NCBI GenBank assembly: GCA_003445795.1 | Contig: DMCN01000086.1 | Span: 50,561 to 61,352 of the forward strand | Reading direction: 5' to 3' | DNA: 10,792 nt | Source of the DNA: Gallionellaceae bacterium | Lineage (GTDB): Bacteria; Pseudomonadota; Gammaproteobacteria; Burkholderiales; Gallionellaceae | Shown: positions 1 through 5,940 of the stretch, one piece after another | Layout: each line of letters opens with the position of its first letter | Position numbering within the stretch: the first letter of the stretch is position 1 | The notes under the pieces: generated by a model | The model's database searches: none | The model's input: only the letters and a program-made list of their open reading frames with translations | Told to the model about the DNA's origin: nothing | Program-made: the position numbers and the translations under genes

Positions 1-893
1 TGGACGAGGCCGACCGCATGCTGGACATGGGCTTCATGCCCGCGTTGAAACGCATCCTGGCGCTGCTGCCGCGCCAGCGCCAGAGCCTGATGTTCTCCGC
101 TACCTTCTCCAACGAGATCAAGAAGCTGTCGGAAGATTTCATGAACTACCCGACTTTGATCGAGGTCGCGCGCAGCAACGCTTCCGCCGAGAACATCACG
201 CAGAAAGTCTATCTGGTTGAGCAGACCGACAAGCATCAACTGCTGGCGCAACTGTTGCGCGGCGACGATGCGAAGCAGGTCATCGTGTTCACCAAGACCA
301 AACTTACCGCCAGCCGTCTGGCCAAGCAGTTGCAGCGCGAGGGCGTGTCCGCCGATGCCATCCATGGTGACAAGACCCAGCTCGAGCGCATGCAGGCGCT
401 GGACGCCTTCAAGCAGGGCAAGGTCGCCGTGCTGATCGCCACCGACGTGGCCGCGCGCGGTCTGGATATCGACCATCTGCCGATGGTCATCAATTACGAG
501 ATTCCGCATGCGGCGGAGGACTATGTGCACCGTATCGGCCGCACCGGCCGCGCCGGCGCATCCGGCACGGCGATCTCGCTGGTGTCGCCGGAAGAGGAAA
601 GATATCTGGCCGACATCGAGAAGCTGATCAAGACCGAGATCAAGAAAGAAAAAGCGAACCTGCCTGCGCATGGCACCAGGCCGCAGCGCGAACCGCGCGG
701 CGAGCACGCCGAACATAGCCGCGGTTACCACACACCAGCACCGAAGAAACCGGCGCACGATCCGTGGTTCGACAAGCCATATGTGCCGAGCATCAGCGCT
801 CCGGCAGTAGAACCGGCGAAGAAGACTCACGAGCCGGTGACGGGCAAGCCCAAGCCGCAGATTCCGGCGTTGTTCATGAAGCGCCAGGGCTGA
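1..893 (+). CDS. rhlE: DEAD-box ATP-dependent RNA helicase, RhlE type (5' truncated)
   Basis: This is the C-terminal part of an RNA helicase that uses ATP to unwind or remodel RNA duplexes in the cytoplasm (ribosome assembly, RNA decay). The first complete codon is at base 3, and the window opens inside motif II: DEADRMLDMGF. The following motifs are visible, numbered from the Met at base 18: SAT (motif III, about 27-29), VIVFTKTK (IV, about 88-95), ATDVAARGLDI (V, 141-151) and HRIGRTGRAG (VI, 171-180). After about residue 205 comes a basic, Pro-rich, low-complexity tail ending PALFMKRQG, as is usual for RhlE proteins and variable between species. The core closely resembles remembered E. coli RhlE, for example in DYVHRIGRTGRA and the DIEKL segment. 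The N-terminal domain, with the Q motif and Walker A, lies outside the window. The gene converges on the HNH gene, with 63 bases between the two stops. Confidence 0.93.
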   Translation, partial: DEADRMLDMGFMPALKRILALLPRQRQSLMFSATFSNEIKKLSEDFMNYPTLIEVARSNASAENITQKVYLVEQTDKHQLLAQLLRGDDAKQVIVFTKTKLTASRLAKQLQREGVSADAIHGDKTQLERMQALDAFKQGKVAVLIATDVAARGLDIDHLPMVINYEIPHAAEDYVHRIGRTGRAGASGTAISLVSPEEERYLADIEKLIKTEIKKEKANLPAHGTRPQREPRGEHAEHSRGYHTPAPKKPAHDPWFDKPYVPSISAPAVEPAKKTHEPVTGKPKPQIPALFMKRQG

Positions 894-956
894 TCACCCG
901 GGATAAACGTCGTTTCGTGTCCTGCTTCCGCGCGTTGTAGCGGTACTTCGGATTTC

Positions 957-1331
957 TCAATCGGTCTTCTTGTTGAGCATCGCCTTCAGGTCGGCGAAGG
1001 GGTTGTGCGTCGCCACAGCCTGAGCGCCTTCCTTCCTGTCCCGCACCACCTCGTCCATCACGCGCGAATGCTCGTTGTCGTGGCAATACAGGCAGAGCAG
1101 TTCCCAGTTGCTGCCGTCCGGCGGATTGTTGTCGTGATTGTGATCCTTGTGATGCACGGTCAGCTCGCGCAAGCGCACGCCGGAGAACTCCCGGCCGCAT
1201 CTCCCGCATATCCACGGAAAAAGTTTGAGTGCTTTCTCGCGATAGCCGGCCTCGCGCAGCTCACTTTGCTTTCGCGCTTCGGCGACGACGCGGTCGAGTC
1301 GGGCATGGTCGGGTGTGGTGTGTTTTGTCAT
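957..1331 (-). CDS. yajD: YajD-family HNH nuclease
   Basis: A small (124 aa) cytoplasmic protein of the HNH endonuclease fold, closely resembling E. coli YajD. Shared segments include the GYREKALK region, WICGRCGREF, LRELTVHHKDHNH, DGSNWELLCLYCHD and the terminal NPFADLKAMLNKK. Two Cys pairs (C42/C45 and C80/C83) should bind structural zinc. H60-H61, N75 and H84 form the HNH/beta-beta-alpha metal active site. The biological substrate of YajD is not well established, so 'nuclease' is a family-level call. The ATG at 1331 was chosen because similarity to YajD starts soon after it. A longer frame opens at a TTG at 1388 but adds 19 residues of no recognisable character. No good Shine-Dalgarno is visible before 1331. 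The gene appears to stand alone, convergent with the helicase and divergent from the cytochrome gene. Confidence 0.88.
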   Translation of the reverse strand: MTKHTTPDHARLDRVVAEARKQSELREAGYREKALKLFPWICGRCGREFSGVRLRELTVHHKDHNHDNNPPDGSNWELLCLYCHDNEHSRVMDEVVRDRKEGAQAVATHNPFADLKAMLNKKTD

Positions 1332-1526
1332 GGTGTCGGGAGGCAGTGATGTTGTGATAACTATAGCAGGGCGCGCAAAGACGCCCAAAGCACTTCTTAA
1401 AACATGGTTAATTCAGTGCGCTAGGCATCATTTGATGTACCTGTTCGCCATGCTACACTCGGACTGCCTTGATGATGGATCACCTTGTGAGCACGGGAGT
1501 TGCAAGAGTGATCTGCATGATGACCG

Positions 1527-1549
1527 TTTCGGCCGCAATTTGGCCGCAA
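1527..1549 (+). repeat. Short tandem direct repeat upstream of the cytochrome gene
   Basis: Two adjacent copies of TTT(C)GGCCGCAA occupy 1527-1538 and 1539-1549, about one helical turn apart and about 40 bases before the cytochrome start. The spacing would suit a tandem protein-binding site, but the motif matches no regulator I recognise. It may be chance in a GC-rich genome. Confidence 0.3.
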
Positions 1550-1589
1550 ATGTTTTTTTGTTGTCAAAAATTATAATAGGGAGCCCAAG

Positions 1590-2216
1590 ATGAAAAAGAA
1601 TTTTACCGCAAACATTCTGTTTGCCTGTAGCGCGCTGTTCGGGATGTCGATGGCAACGGTCGCGTCTGCTGTAGATGCGCCGAAGGCGGCGGAGTCCTGC
1701 ATTGCTTGCCACGGCAAGGATGGCAACAACAAGGAAGCATCGATCCCCAACATCGCCAGCTATTCAGAGGAATATCTGGTCGGTACCATGAAGAAATACC
1801 AGAACAAGGAACGCCCCTGCGTCGAAACGGAATATCCGGGCGGCAGCAAGAAAGGCAGCAAGACCGACATGTGCAAGGTCGCCGCCGAAGTGAGTGCGGA
1901 CGACATCAACAAGATCGCCGCGTATTTCGTCGAGCAGACCTTCGTGCGCACTGCGCAGACCACCGACCCCGAGCTGGTGAAGAAGGGCAAGTCGGTCTAC
2001 AAGCTGAAGTGTTACACCTGCCATAGCGAAGACGCCAGCTTCCCCGGCGACCATGCCGGTATCCTGGCCGGACAGAAGATGGCCTATGTCAGACAGCAGA
2101 CCAAGTTCTTCAAGGAAGGCAAACGCCCCATGCCGAAGAAGATGAAGCCGAAGTTTGAGAATCTGGACGACGGTGAAGTCGAAGCGCTCGTCCATTATTT
2201 CGGCAGCATCCAGTAA
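1590..2216 (+). CDS. Periplasmic diheme c-type cytochrome (class I, c4/c553-like)
   Basis: A 208-aa electron-transfer protein exported to the periplasm. Residues 1-27 form a Sec signal peptide: KK, then a hydrophobic core, ending near ASA. Two heme-attachment motifs are present: CIACH (37-41) in the N-terminal class I domain and CYTCH (141-145) in the C-terminal one. The Met residues in RPMPKKM (around 181-185) are candidate axial ligands of the second heme. The first domain has an enlarged segment (about 70-100) with two extra cysteines, C77 and C95, which could form a disulfide. Typical c4 cytochromes lack this as far as I recall. A good ribosome site (AGGGAG, 1578-1583) lies 6 bases before the ATG. 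The next gene encodes a NapC/NirT quinol dehydrogenase, so this cytochrome is likely its redox partner. The terminal acceptor cannot be told from this window. Confidence 0.9.
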   Translation: MKKNFTANILFACSALFGMSMATVASAVDAPKAAESCIACHGKDGNNKEASIPNIASYSEEYLVGTMKKYQNKERPCVETEYPGGSKKGSKTDMCKVAAEVSADDINKIAAYFVEQTFVRTAQTTDPELVKKGKSVYKLKCYTCHSEDASFPGDHAGILAGQKMAYVRQQTKFFKEGKRPMPKKMKPKFENLDDGEVEALVHYFGSIQ

Positions 2217-2241
2217 GCGATATCGCGACGGTTAGAACCGC

Positions 2242-2270
2242 AAGTCCGGGAAGCAGCGCTTTCCGGACTT
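2242..2270 (+). terminator. Terminator-like hairpin between the two cytochrome genes
   Basis: AAGTCCGGGAA pairs with TTTCCGGACTT (11 bp, one G-U) around a 7-base loop, followed by a T-rich TGTCTTG. It lies 25 bases after the diheme cytochrome stop and 64 before the next start. It may act as a partial terminator that sets unequal expression of the two cytochromes, or as a 3' stabilising hairpin. The T tract is interrupted, so full termination is doubtful. Confidence 0.55.
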
Positions 2271-2293
2271 TGTCTTGTGGACTGTTGAAAGAG

Positions 2294-2313
2294 GCGGCCG
2301 TTTGAGTGGCCGC
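2294..2313 (+). other. Hairpin just upstream of the quinol dehydrogenase ribosome site
   Basis: GCGGCC and GGCCGC pair perfectly (6 bp, 8-base loop), ending 3 bases before the AAAGGGGAAG ribosome site at 2317-2326. It has no T tract, so it is not a terminator. It could influence translation initiation or be an mRNA processing or stabilising element. Confidence 0.35.
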
Positions 2314-2334
2314 ACCAAAGGGGAAGAACATCAA

Positions 2335-2928
2335 ATGAAGATCCAACAAACGTTGAAAGACTGGTGGCGGATATTGCGCAGTCCGACTGCACGGTATTCG
2401 ATGATCGCCTTGCTTGGCGGCGGTTTCATCGCCGGCATCATCTTCTGGGGCGGCTTCAACACCGGCATGGAAGCGACCAACAAGATGGAGTTCTGCGTCT
2501 CGTGCCACGAGATGCGCGATACCGTTTACGAGGAATACAAGCTTTCCGTGCATTACTCCAACCGTACCGGCGTGCGTGCGATCTGCTCAGACTGTCATGT
2601 GCCGAAAGACTGGGTGCACAAGATGAAGCGCAAGATCCAGGCGAGTGGCGAACTGTGGGGCAAGATCACCGGATCCATCGATACCAAGGAGAAGTTCGAA
2701 GCCAAACGGCTGGAGCTGGCCAAGCATGAATGGGCGCGTATGAAGGCATCCGATTCGCGCGAATGCCGCAACTGCCACAGCTTCGATGGAATGGATACCG
2801 AAGTGCAGGACCCGAGTGCCAAGACCAAGCATGCGCAGGCGGCCAAACCCGGTTCCGGCAAAACTTGTATCGATTGCCACAAAGGCATCACGCACGAACT
2901 GCCCGCAGGGGCGGAAGACTTCATGTGA
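2335..2928 (+). CDS. NapC/NirT/CymA-family tetraheme quinol dehydrogenase
   Basis: A 197-aa membrane-anchored cytochrome of the family that oxidises quinols in the inner membrane and passes electrons to periplasmic partners. It has one N-terminal membrane anchor (about 20-41) and then four CxxCH motifs: CVSCH (54-58), CSDCH (84-88), CRNCH (144-148) and CIDCH (178-182). The order and spacing are those of NapC/NirT. The HVPKDWVHKMKRKI segment after heme 2 and the terminal GITHELP are family hallmarks; H73, H131 and H187 are candidate distal ligands. The length fits stand-alone NapC/CymA rather than the longer TorC type. The start at 2335 follows AAAGGGGAAG by 8 bases; an upstream in-frame start at 2275 would add residues that run through the hairpin region and is rejected. 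The gene follows the diheme cytochrome in the same direction. No reductase gene is next to it, so calling it napC, nirT or cymA is not justified. Confidence 0.9.
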   Translation: MKIQQTLKDWWRILRSPTARYSMIALLGGGFIAGIIFWGGFNTGMEATNKMEFCVSCHEMRDTVYEEYKLSVHYSNRTGVRAICSDCHVPKDWVHKMKRKIQASGELWGKITGSIDTKEKFEAKRLELAKHEWARMKASDSRECRNCHSFDGMDTEVQDPSAKTKHAQAAKPGSGKTCIDCHKGITHELPAGAEDFM

Positions 2929-2947
2929 CCGCAGGAATCCGCCGTAA

Positions 2948-2977
2948 ATAAAAAACCGCCCTCGGGCGGTTTTTTAT
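2948..2977. terminator. Bidirectional rho-independent terminator
   Basis: A perfect 13-bp inverted repeat with a 4-base CTCG loop (core CCGCC/GGCGG flanked by A6 and T6) has a T tract on both strands. It lies 19 bases after the tetraheme gene stop and 22 bases from the stop of the convergent EF-hand gene. It should therefore end transcription from both directions. Confidence 0.93.
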
Positions 2978-2999
2978 TTTCTTGCTGTGCCGCGCGATC

Positions 3000-3677
3000 T
3001 CAGGCGAGTACGGAAAGCGTCGAATTGTTGCCCGAATCTCCGTTCAGACCATAGGCCTGCATCAGTTGCATCAACTGCTGCATGATTTTGATCTCATCGC
3101 TTGCGATGCTGTTGTCTGAAGTGGTGGTCGAGGCAGTCGAGTTGTTTTGGGTTTGATCGTAAACCATTGCTTCCTGAAAGCTGACCTTGCCGTCTTCGTT
3201 CGTGTCAGCCGCTTCGAAGTTTTCGATGATGTTGGAAACCAAGGCGGCACTTTTGCTGTCGGAGGAACCGATCGCATCGAGCTGGCTATTCAGTTCATCC
3301 TTGGTGAATCCTGCATCGTCTTGCGGCGGAGGGGGCGGCGGCATCCCGTTCATTCCGCCTTTCTGGTTGGCGGCATTGGCCTGGAACTGGCTTTCGAGTT
3401 GACTGGCCAGGTCCTGAAAGGTGGTAATGAATTCGTCCTCCGTGATCTTGCCGTCGCTGTTGCTGTCGAGTTGCGAGAAAAGATCATCCACATTAGTGGC
3501 TGAGGAGGTCTGCTGCAGGGCGGACTGTAGCGTCGTTTTGTCGATATAACCTTGTCCTGAGCTATCGAGCTGTGAGAACAATTCTTCCGCCATCTTCTTT
3601 CCGCCATCGGACGGGCGGCGCATACCCTGCATCGTGGACCAATTGCTTGCACTGCTTATGCTGCTGATCGTGCTCAT
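3000..3677 (-). CDS. EF-hand calcium-binding protein
   Basis: A 225-aa acidic, Ser/Gln/Asn-rich protein with no signal peptide or membrane segment. Loops at D71-E82 (DSNSDGKITEDE) and D158-E169 (DTNEDGKVSFQE) match the canonical DxNxDGxIxxxE calcium-binding pattern. A first loop at 38-49 (DSSGQGYIDKTT) keeps Asp at position 1 and Gly at 6 but lacks the final Glu, so it is degenerate. A flexible linker with six prolines (113-118) separates the halves. It is followed by GFTKDEL, which resembles the exit helix of a fourth, loop-less EF-hand. The C-terminal region has an amphipathic MQQLMQLMQAYG segment. The ATG at 3677 was chosen because AAGGAG lies 6-7 bases before it; an upstream in-frame start at 3731 has no such support. 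It is divergent from a cpxRA-like operon, with a CpxR-type box 100-125 bases upstream, so it is probably controlled by that system. The physiological role is unknown. Confidence 0.85.
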   Translation of the reverse strand: MSTISSISSASNWSTMQGMRRPSDGGKKMAEELFSQLDSSGQGYIDKTTLQSALQQTSSATNVDDLFSQLDSNSDGKITEDEFITTFQDLASQLESQFQANAANQKGGMNGMPPPPPPQDDAGFTKDELNSQLDAIGSSDSKSAALVSNIIENFEAADTNEDGKVSFQEAMVYDQTQNNSTASTTTSDNSIASDEIKIMQQLMQLMQAYGLNGDSGNNSTLSVLA

Positions 3678-3777
3678 GTCATATCTCCTTCCAATCGTTG
3701 ATATTCGGGATGTGCGTGATGCTTTGCACATGACTCCAATATCGTCCAGAACAGGACAATCATTCAGTCGTCAGTGT

Positions 3778-3802
3778 GTAAATCAGGGTAAAACCATGTT
3801 AA
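3778..3802 (+). promoter_or_regulatory. CpxR-type box 1 (three phased half-sites)
   Basis: GTAAA-TCAGG-GTAAA at 3778-3792 matches the E. coli CpxR pattern GTAAA-N5-GTAAA exactly. A third half-site, GTTAA (3798-3802), continues at the same 10-base period. The site lies 101-125 bases upstream of the EF-hand start. It could serve the EF-hand promoter, or act at a distance on the response-regulator promoter. Binding is inferred from the motif only. Confidence 0.7.
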
Positions 3803-4011
3803 GGGTGCGATTTCCGACATCCTGGTTCCTCAACGCGCAATTGTTTGAGCTGTCAGAATCGAATTGACTGCGGCTTGAGTTTTTGTGTGCAGAAAGGCAA
3901 GTTACCCGACTGCCTTGCCTCCTGAAAAGTGGATATGCATTGAATCGGCGGATGACAGCCATCAATGGCAGGCATGCAGCCGAGGCCAAGCGTAGTGCAT
4001 CTTTAAGTGAG

Positions 4012-4026
4012 GTAAATCCCGGTAAA
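4012..4026 (+). promoter_or_regulatory. CpxR-type box 2 (exact GTAAA-N5-GTAAA)
   Basis: GTAAA-TCCCG-GTAAA repeats the pattern of box 1, including the shared TC after the first half-site and G before the second. It ends 74 bases before the response-regulator start. A weak TAACATATAG -10-like stretch lies about 40-45 bases downstream, so the box would sit near -60 to -70 of a start near 4080. This suits autoactivation by the encoded CpxR-like protein. Confidence 0.72.
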
Positions 4027-4087
4027 GATGTGGAGTCGCGCTTCAATCAAGGAGCAGGCTTGGTTAACATATAGCGATTGATTCATT

Positions 4088-4092
4088 GGGGA
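4088..4092 (+). promoter_or_regulatory. Ribosome site deciding the response-regulator start
   Basis: GGGGA lies 8 bases before the GTG at 4101. This supports that codon over the in-frame TTG codons at 4086 and 4095, which overlap the site or lie too close to it. Confidence 0.6.
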
Positions 4093-4100
4093 ATTTGGAA

Positions 4101-4790
4101 GTGACTGAAAAGATTCTGCTCGTCGATGATGACATCGAACTCATCGAGATGATCCGCGATTATCTGGAGCGGGAGGGTTTTGATGTCACAGTCGTCTATG
4201 ACGGCGAAGCGGGGGCGCGCGAGGCACTGGATGGCGGATACGACATTGCCGTGCTTGATGTGATGATGCCCGGCATCAACGGCATCGAGTTGCTGCGTCG
4301 CATTCGCAGCGCCAGCACGCTGCCTATCATTATGCTTACTGCGCGTGGCGACGATACTGACCGTATTGTTGGACTGGAATTGGGAGCAGACGACTATGTG
4401 CCCAAACCCTGCACGCCTCGAGAACTGACCGCACGCATCCGTGGCATCCTGAAGCGTGCCGGTGTGGCGAAGCAGGAAGATGCGTCGCAGTCGTTGAAAA
4501 CCGGCGCACTCGAGATATGGCCGCAAAAGCGCAAGGTGGAATGGGGCGGCCAACCCATCGACCTCACCAGCACCGAGTTCAGCCTGCTTGAAGTGCTGGC
4601 GCGCAAAGCGGGACAGGTCGTCAGCAAGGAAGAATTGTCGGAGCAGGGGCTGGGGCGCCCGTTGATGCGTTTCGACCGCTCAGTCGATGTGCATATGAGC
4701 AGCATTCGGCAGAAACTGGGAAACCAACCGGACGGGCGTTCGTGTATCCAAACCGTGATCCGCAAGGGTTACCTGTTGATCAGGGAATAA
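4101..4790 (+). CDS. cpxR: CpxR-like response regulator (OmpR/PhoB family)
   Basis: A 229-aa cytoplasmic transcription factor activated by phosphorylation. The receiver domain (about 3-118) shows the acidic pocket D9-D11, the phospho-acceptor D53 in VLDVMMPG, T80 and K102. A winged-helix OmpR-type DNA-binding domain (about 133-228) follows. LTSTEFSLLEVLA, GQVVSKEELS, the FDRSVDVHMSSIRQKL segment and RKGYLLI line up closely with remembered E. coli CpxR. One oddity is the usual KPF after the receiver lysine, which here reads KPC (C104). GTG is used as start, following GGGGA by 8 bases. Exact CpxR-type boxes lie upstream, which strengthens the family call and suggests autoregulation. The sensor kinase begins 3 bases after the stop, so the pair is one operon. 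Confidence 0.88.
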   Translation: MTEKILLVDDDIELIEMIRDYLEREGFDVTVVYDGEAGAREALDGGYDIAVLDVMMPGINGIELLRRIRSASTLPIIMLTARGDDTDRIVGLELGADDYVPKPCTPRELTARIRGILKRAGVAKQEDASQSLKTGALEIWPQKRKVEWGGQPIDLTSTEFSLLEVLARKAGQVVSKEELSEQGLGRPLMRFDRSVDVHMSSIRQKLGNQPDGRSCIQTVIRKGYLLIRE

Positions 4791-4793
4791 ATC

Positions 4794-5927
4794 ATGGGCA
4801 GATTGTTCTGGAAGTTCTTCTTTACCTTCTGGCTGGCGCAGGTCGTTACCGTATTTGGGGTCGGCATCGCAGTCTGGGCATTGCGGCCCGATCAGCCGCA
4901 GACTTTTTTGCCTGAGATGCGTATGCCGCCACCGATGGACGCGCCCGCGGTGATGCCACCTCCGTTCGGCATGCGGGATGGCATGCCGCTTCCACCTATG
5001 GCCGGACGGGAACCGCCGCGAAGGGGGGGATTCCTGCCGCCATTGCTGCCTGTGGTCGCGGGCAGCGTCGTCAGCCTCATCTTTGCCGCATTGTTGGCAT
5101 GGTACTTCGCACGGCCCATCCGTTCGCTGCGTAAAGCCTTCGACGAAGTGGCAAATGGAAAATTCGATACTCGTATCGGTGCAACTATCGGCGGCGGCAG
5201 GGATGAGCTGGTCGATCTTGGGCAGGACTTTGATCGCATGGCCTCGCGCCTGCAAGGTCTGATGGAAGCACAACGACGCTTGCTGCATGATATTTCGCAT
5301 GAGTTGCGTTCGCCGCTGGCGAGGTTGCAAGCGGCGACCGACCTCATGCAGCAGCAACCGGAACGCGCAGCAGAGCTCATCACCCAGCTGGAACGCGACA
5401 CCGGGCGAATTGATGAGCTGGTGGGCGAGTTACTGACACTGGCCCGTCTCGATTCCGGGATGACGGAAGGGATGGACGGGGACATCGATCTGCACGAGAT
5501 ACTCGAACAGATCGTCGCTGATGCGCGCTTCGAAGCCGGATCCAGGCATTGTGCTGTAGAGGTCGTGATACCGGAGCAGATACCTATCAAAGGTAACGCC
5601 GAACTGATCTTTCGGGCATTGGAGAACGTGGTGCGCAATGCCGTGCTTCATTCTCCTGAAAACACACTCATCGAGATTGCAGTCCGGAGCGAAGAAAGCG
5701 GCCGCTGGCAAATCAAGGTGGCAGATCAGGGACGCGGCGTACCGCCTTCCGATCTCGACGCGATTTTCCAGCCGTTCTTCCGAAGCAGCACGAACGCCGA
5801 TATTGCCGGTTATGGACTTGGGCTGGCAATCACACAGCGGGTTGTGATCGCGCACGGCGGCAAGATACGCGCCACGAACCGGGCTTCAGGCGGGTTGCAG
5901 GTTGAGATCGTTTTGCCTGCGGCCTGA
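4794..5927 (+). CDS. cpxA: CpxA-like sensor histidine kinase with short Met/Pro-rich sensor loop
   Basis: A 377-aa inner-membrane kinase, the likely partner of the preceding regulator. Layout: TM1 (about 7-30); a short periplasmic loop (31-82) rich in Met and Pro; TM2 (about 83-105); HAMP (about 106-158); a HisKA dimerisation helix with H169 in HDISHELRSPLARL; and a HATPase domain with N-box N278/N282 (ENVVRNAVLHS), G1 box DQGRGVPP (311-318), F box FQPFF and G2 box GYGLGLAI (339-346). All catalytic boxes look intact. The loop has seven Met between residues 42 and 69 and repeated PPP runs. It is much shorter than the roughly 130-residue sensor domain of E. coli CpxA, so the stimulus may differ (metal or membrane signal). 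The ribosome site AGGGA (4782-4786) lies inside the end of the regulator gene. The gene converges on the reductase gene with 13 bases between stops and no visible terminator. Confidence 0.87.
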   Translation: MGRLFWKFFFTFWLAQVVTVFGVGIAVWALRPDQPQTFLPEMRMPPPMDAPAVMPPPFGMRDGMPLPPMAGREPPRRGGFLPPLLPVVAGSVVSLIFAALLAWYFARPIRSLRKAFDEVANGKFDTRIGATIGGGRDELVDLGQDFDRMASRLQGLMEAQRRLLHDISHELRSPLARLQAATDLMQQQPERAAELITQLERDTGRIDELVGELLTLARLDSGMTEGMDGDIDLHEILEQIVADARFEAGSRHCAVEVVIPEQIPIKGNAELIFRALENVVRNAVLHSPENTLIEIAVRSEESGRWQIKVADQGRGVPPSDLDAIFQPFFRSSTNADIAGYGLGLAITQRVVIAHGGKIRATNRASGGLQVEIVLPAA

Positions 5928-5940
5928 GCGTGCCACACTG

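Larger units (their letters stand above)
3678..4100. other. 423-base divergent intergenic region (EF-hand gene / cpxRA-like operon)
   Basis: This non-coding stretch should hold two divergent promoters. It contains two CpxR-type boxes (3778-3802 and 4012-4026), described separately. Possible -10-like elements are GATATT on the minus strand (3743-3738) for the EF-hand gene and AT-rich TAACATATAG (4065-4074) for the response regulator. Neither has a convincing -35, as expected for activator-dependent promoters. Open frames inside it (for example minus strand 3783-4046) lack ribosome sites and recognisable domains. A small RNA is not excluded, but no terminator was seen. Confidence 0.6.

Noticed and set aside
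957..1331. HNH protein as a mobile-element or homing nuclease linked to the intein
   Set aside because: It matches the housekeeping YajD family over its whole length. The intein carries its own LAGLIDADG endonuclease 6.6 kb away, and no repeats or element ends flank the HNH gene.
1434..1452. CATCATTTGATG palindrome as an FNR/Crp-type site upstream of the cytochrome gene
   Set aside because: The half-sites and spacing do not fit TTGAT-N4-ATCAA, and it lies about 150 bases before the start. It is probably chance.
1572..1577. Perfect TATAAT just before the diheme cytochrome gene
   Set aside because: It is immediately followed by the AGGGAG ribosome site; transcription from it would start inside or after that site. 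No -35 hexamer lies at a suitable distance. It is probably part of an AT-rich leader.
2335..2928. Naming the tetraheme gene napC, nirT or cymA
   Set aside because: The family is clear, but no nap, nir or metal-reductase genes are adjacent, so a specific symbol would be a guess.
3783..4046. Minus-strand 87-codon frame in the divergent intergenic region
   Set aside because: No ribosome site or recognisable domain, and it overlaps both CpxR-type boxes.
4892..5638. 248-codon minus-strand frame opposite cpxA
   Set aside because: Ser/Arg-rich, no domain, antisense to intact kinase motifs.
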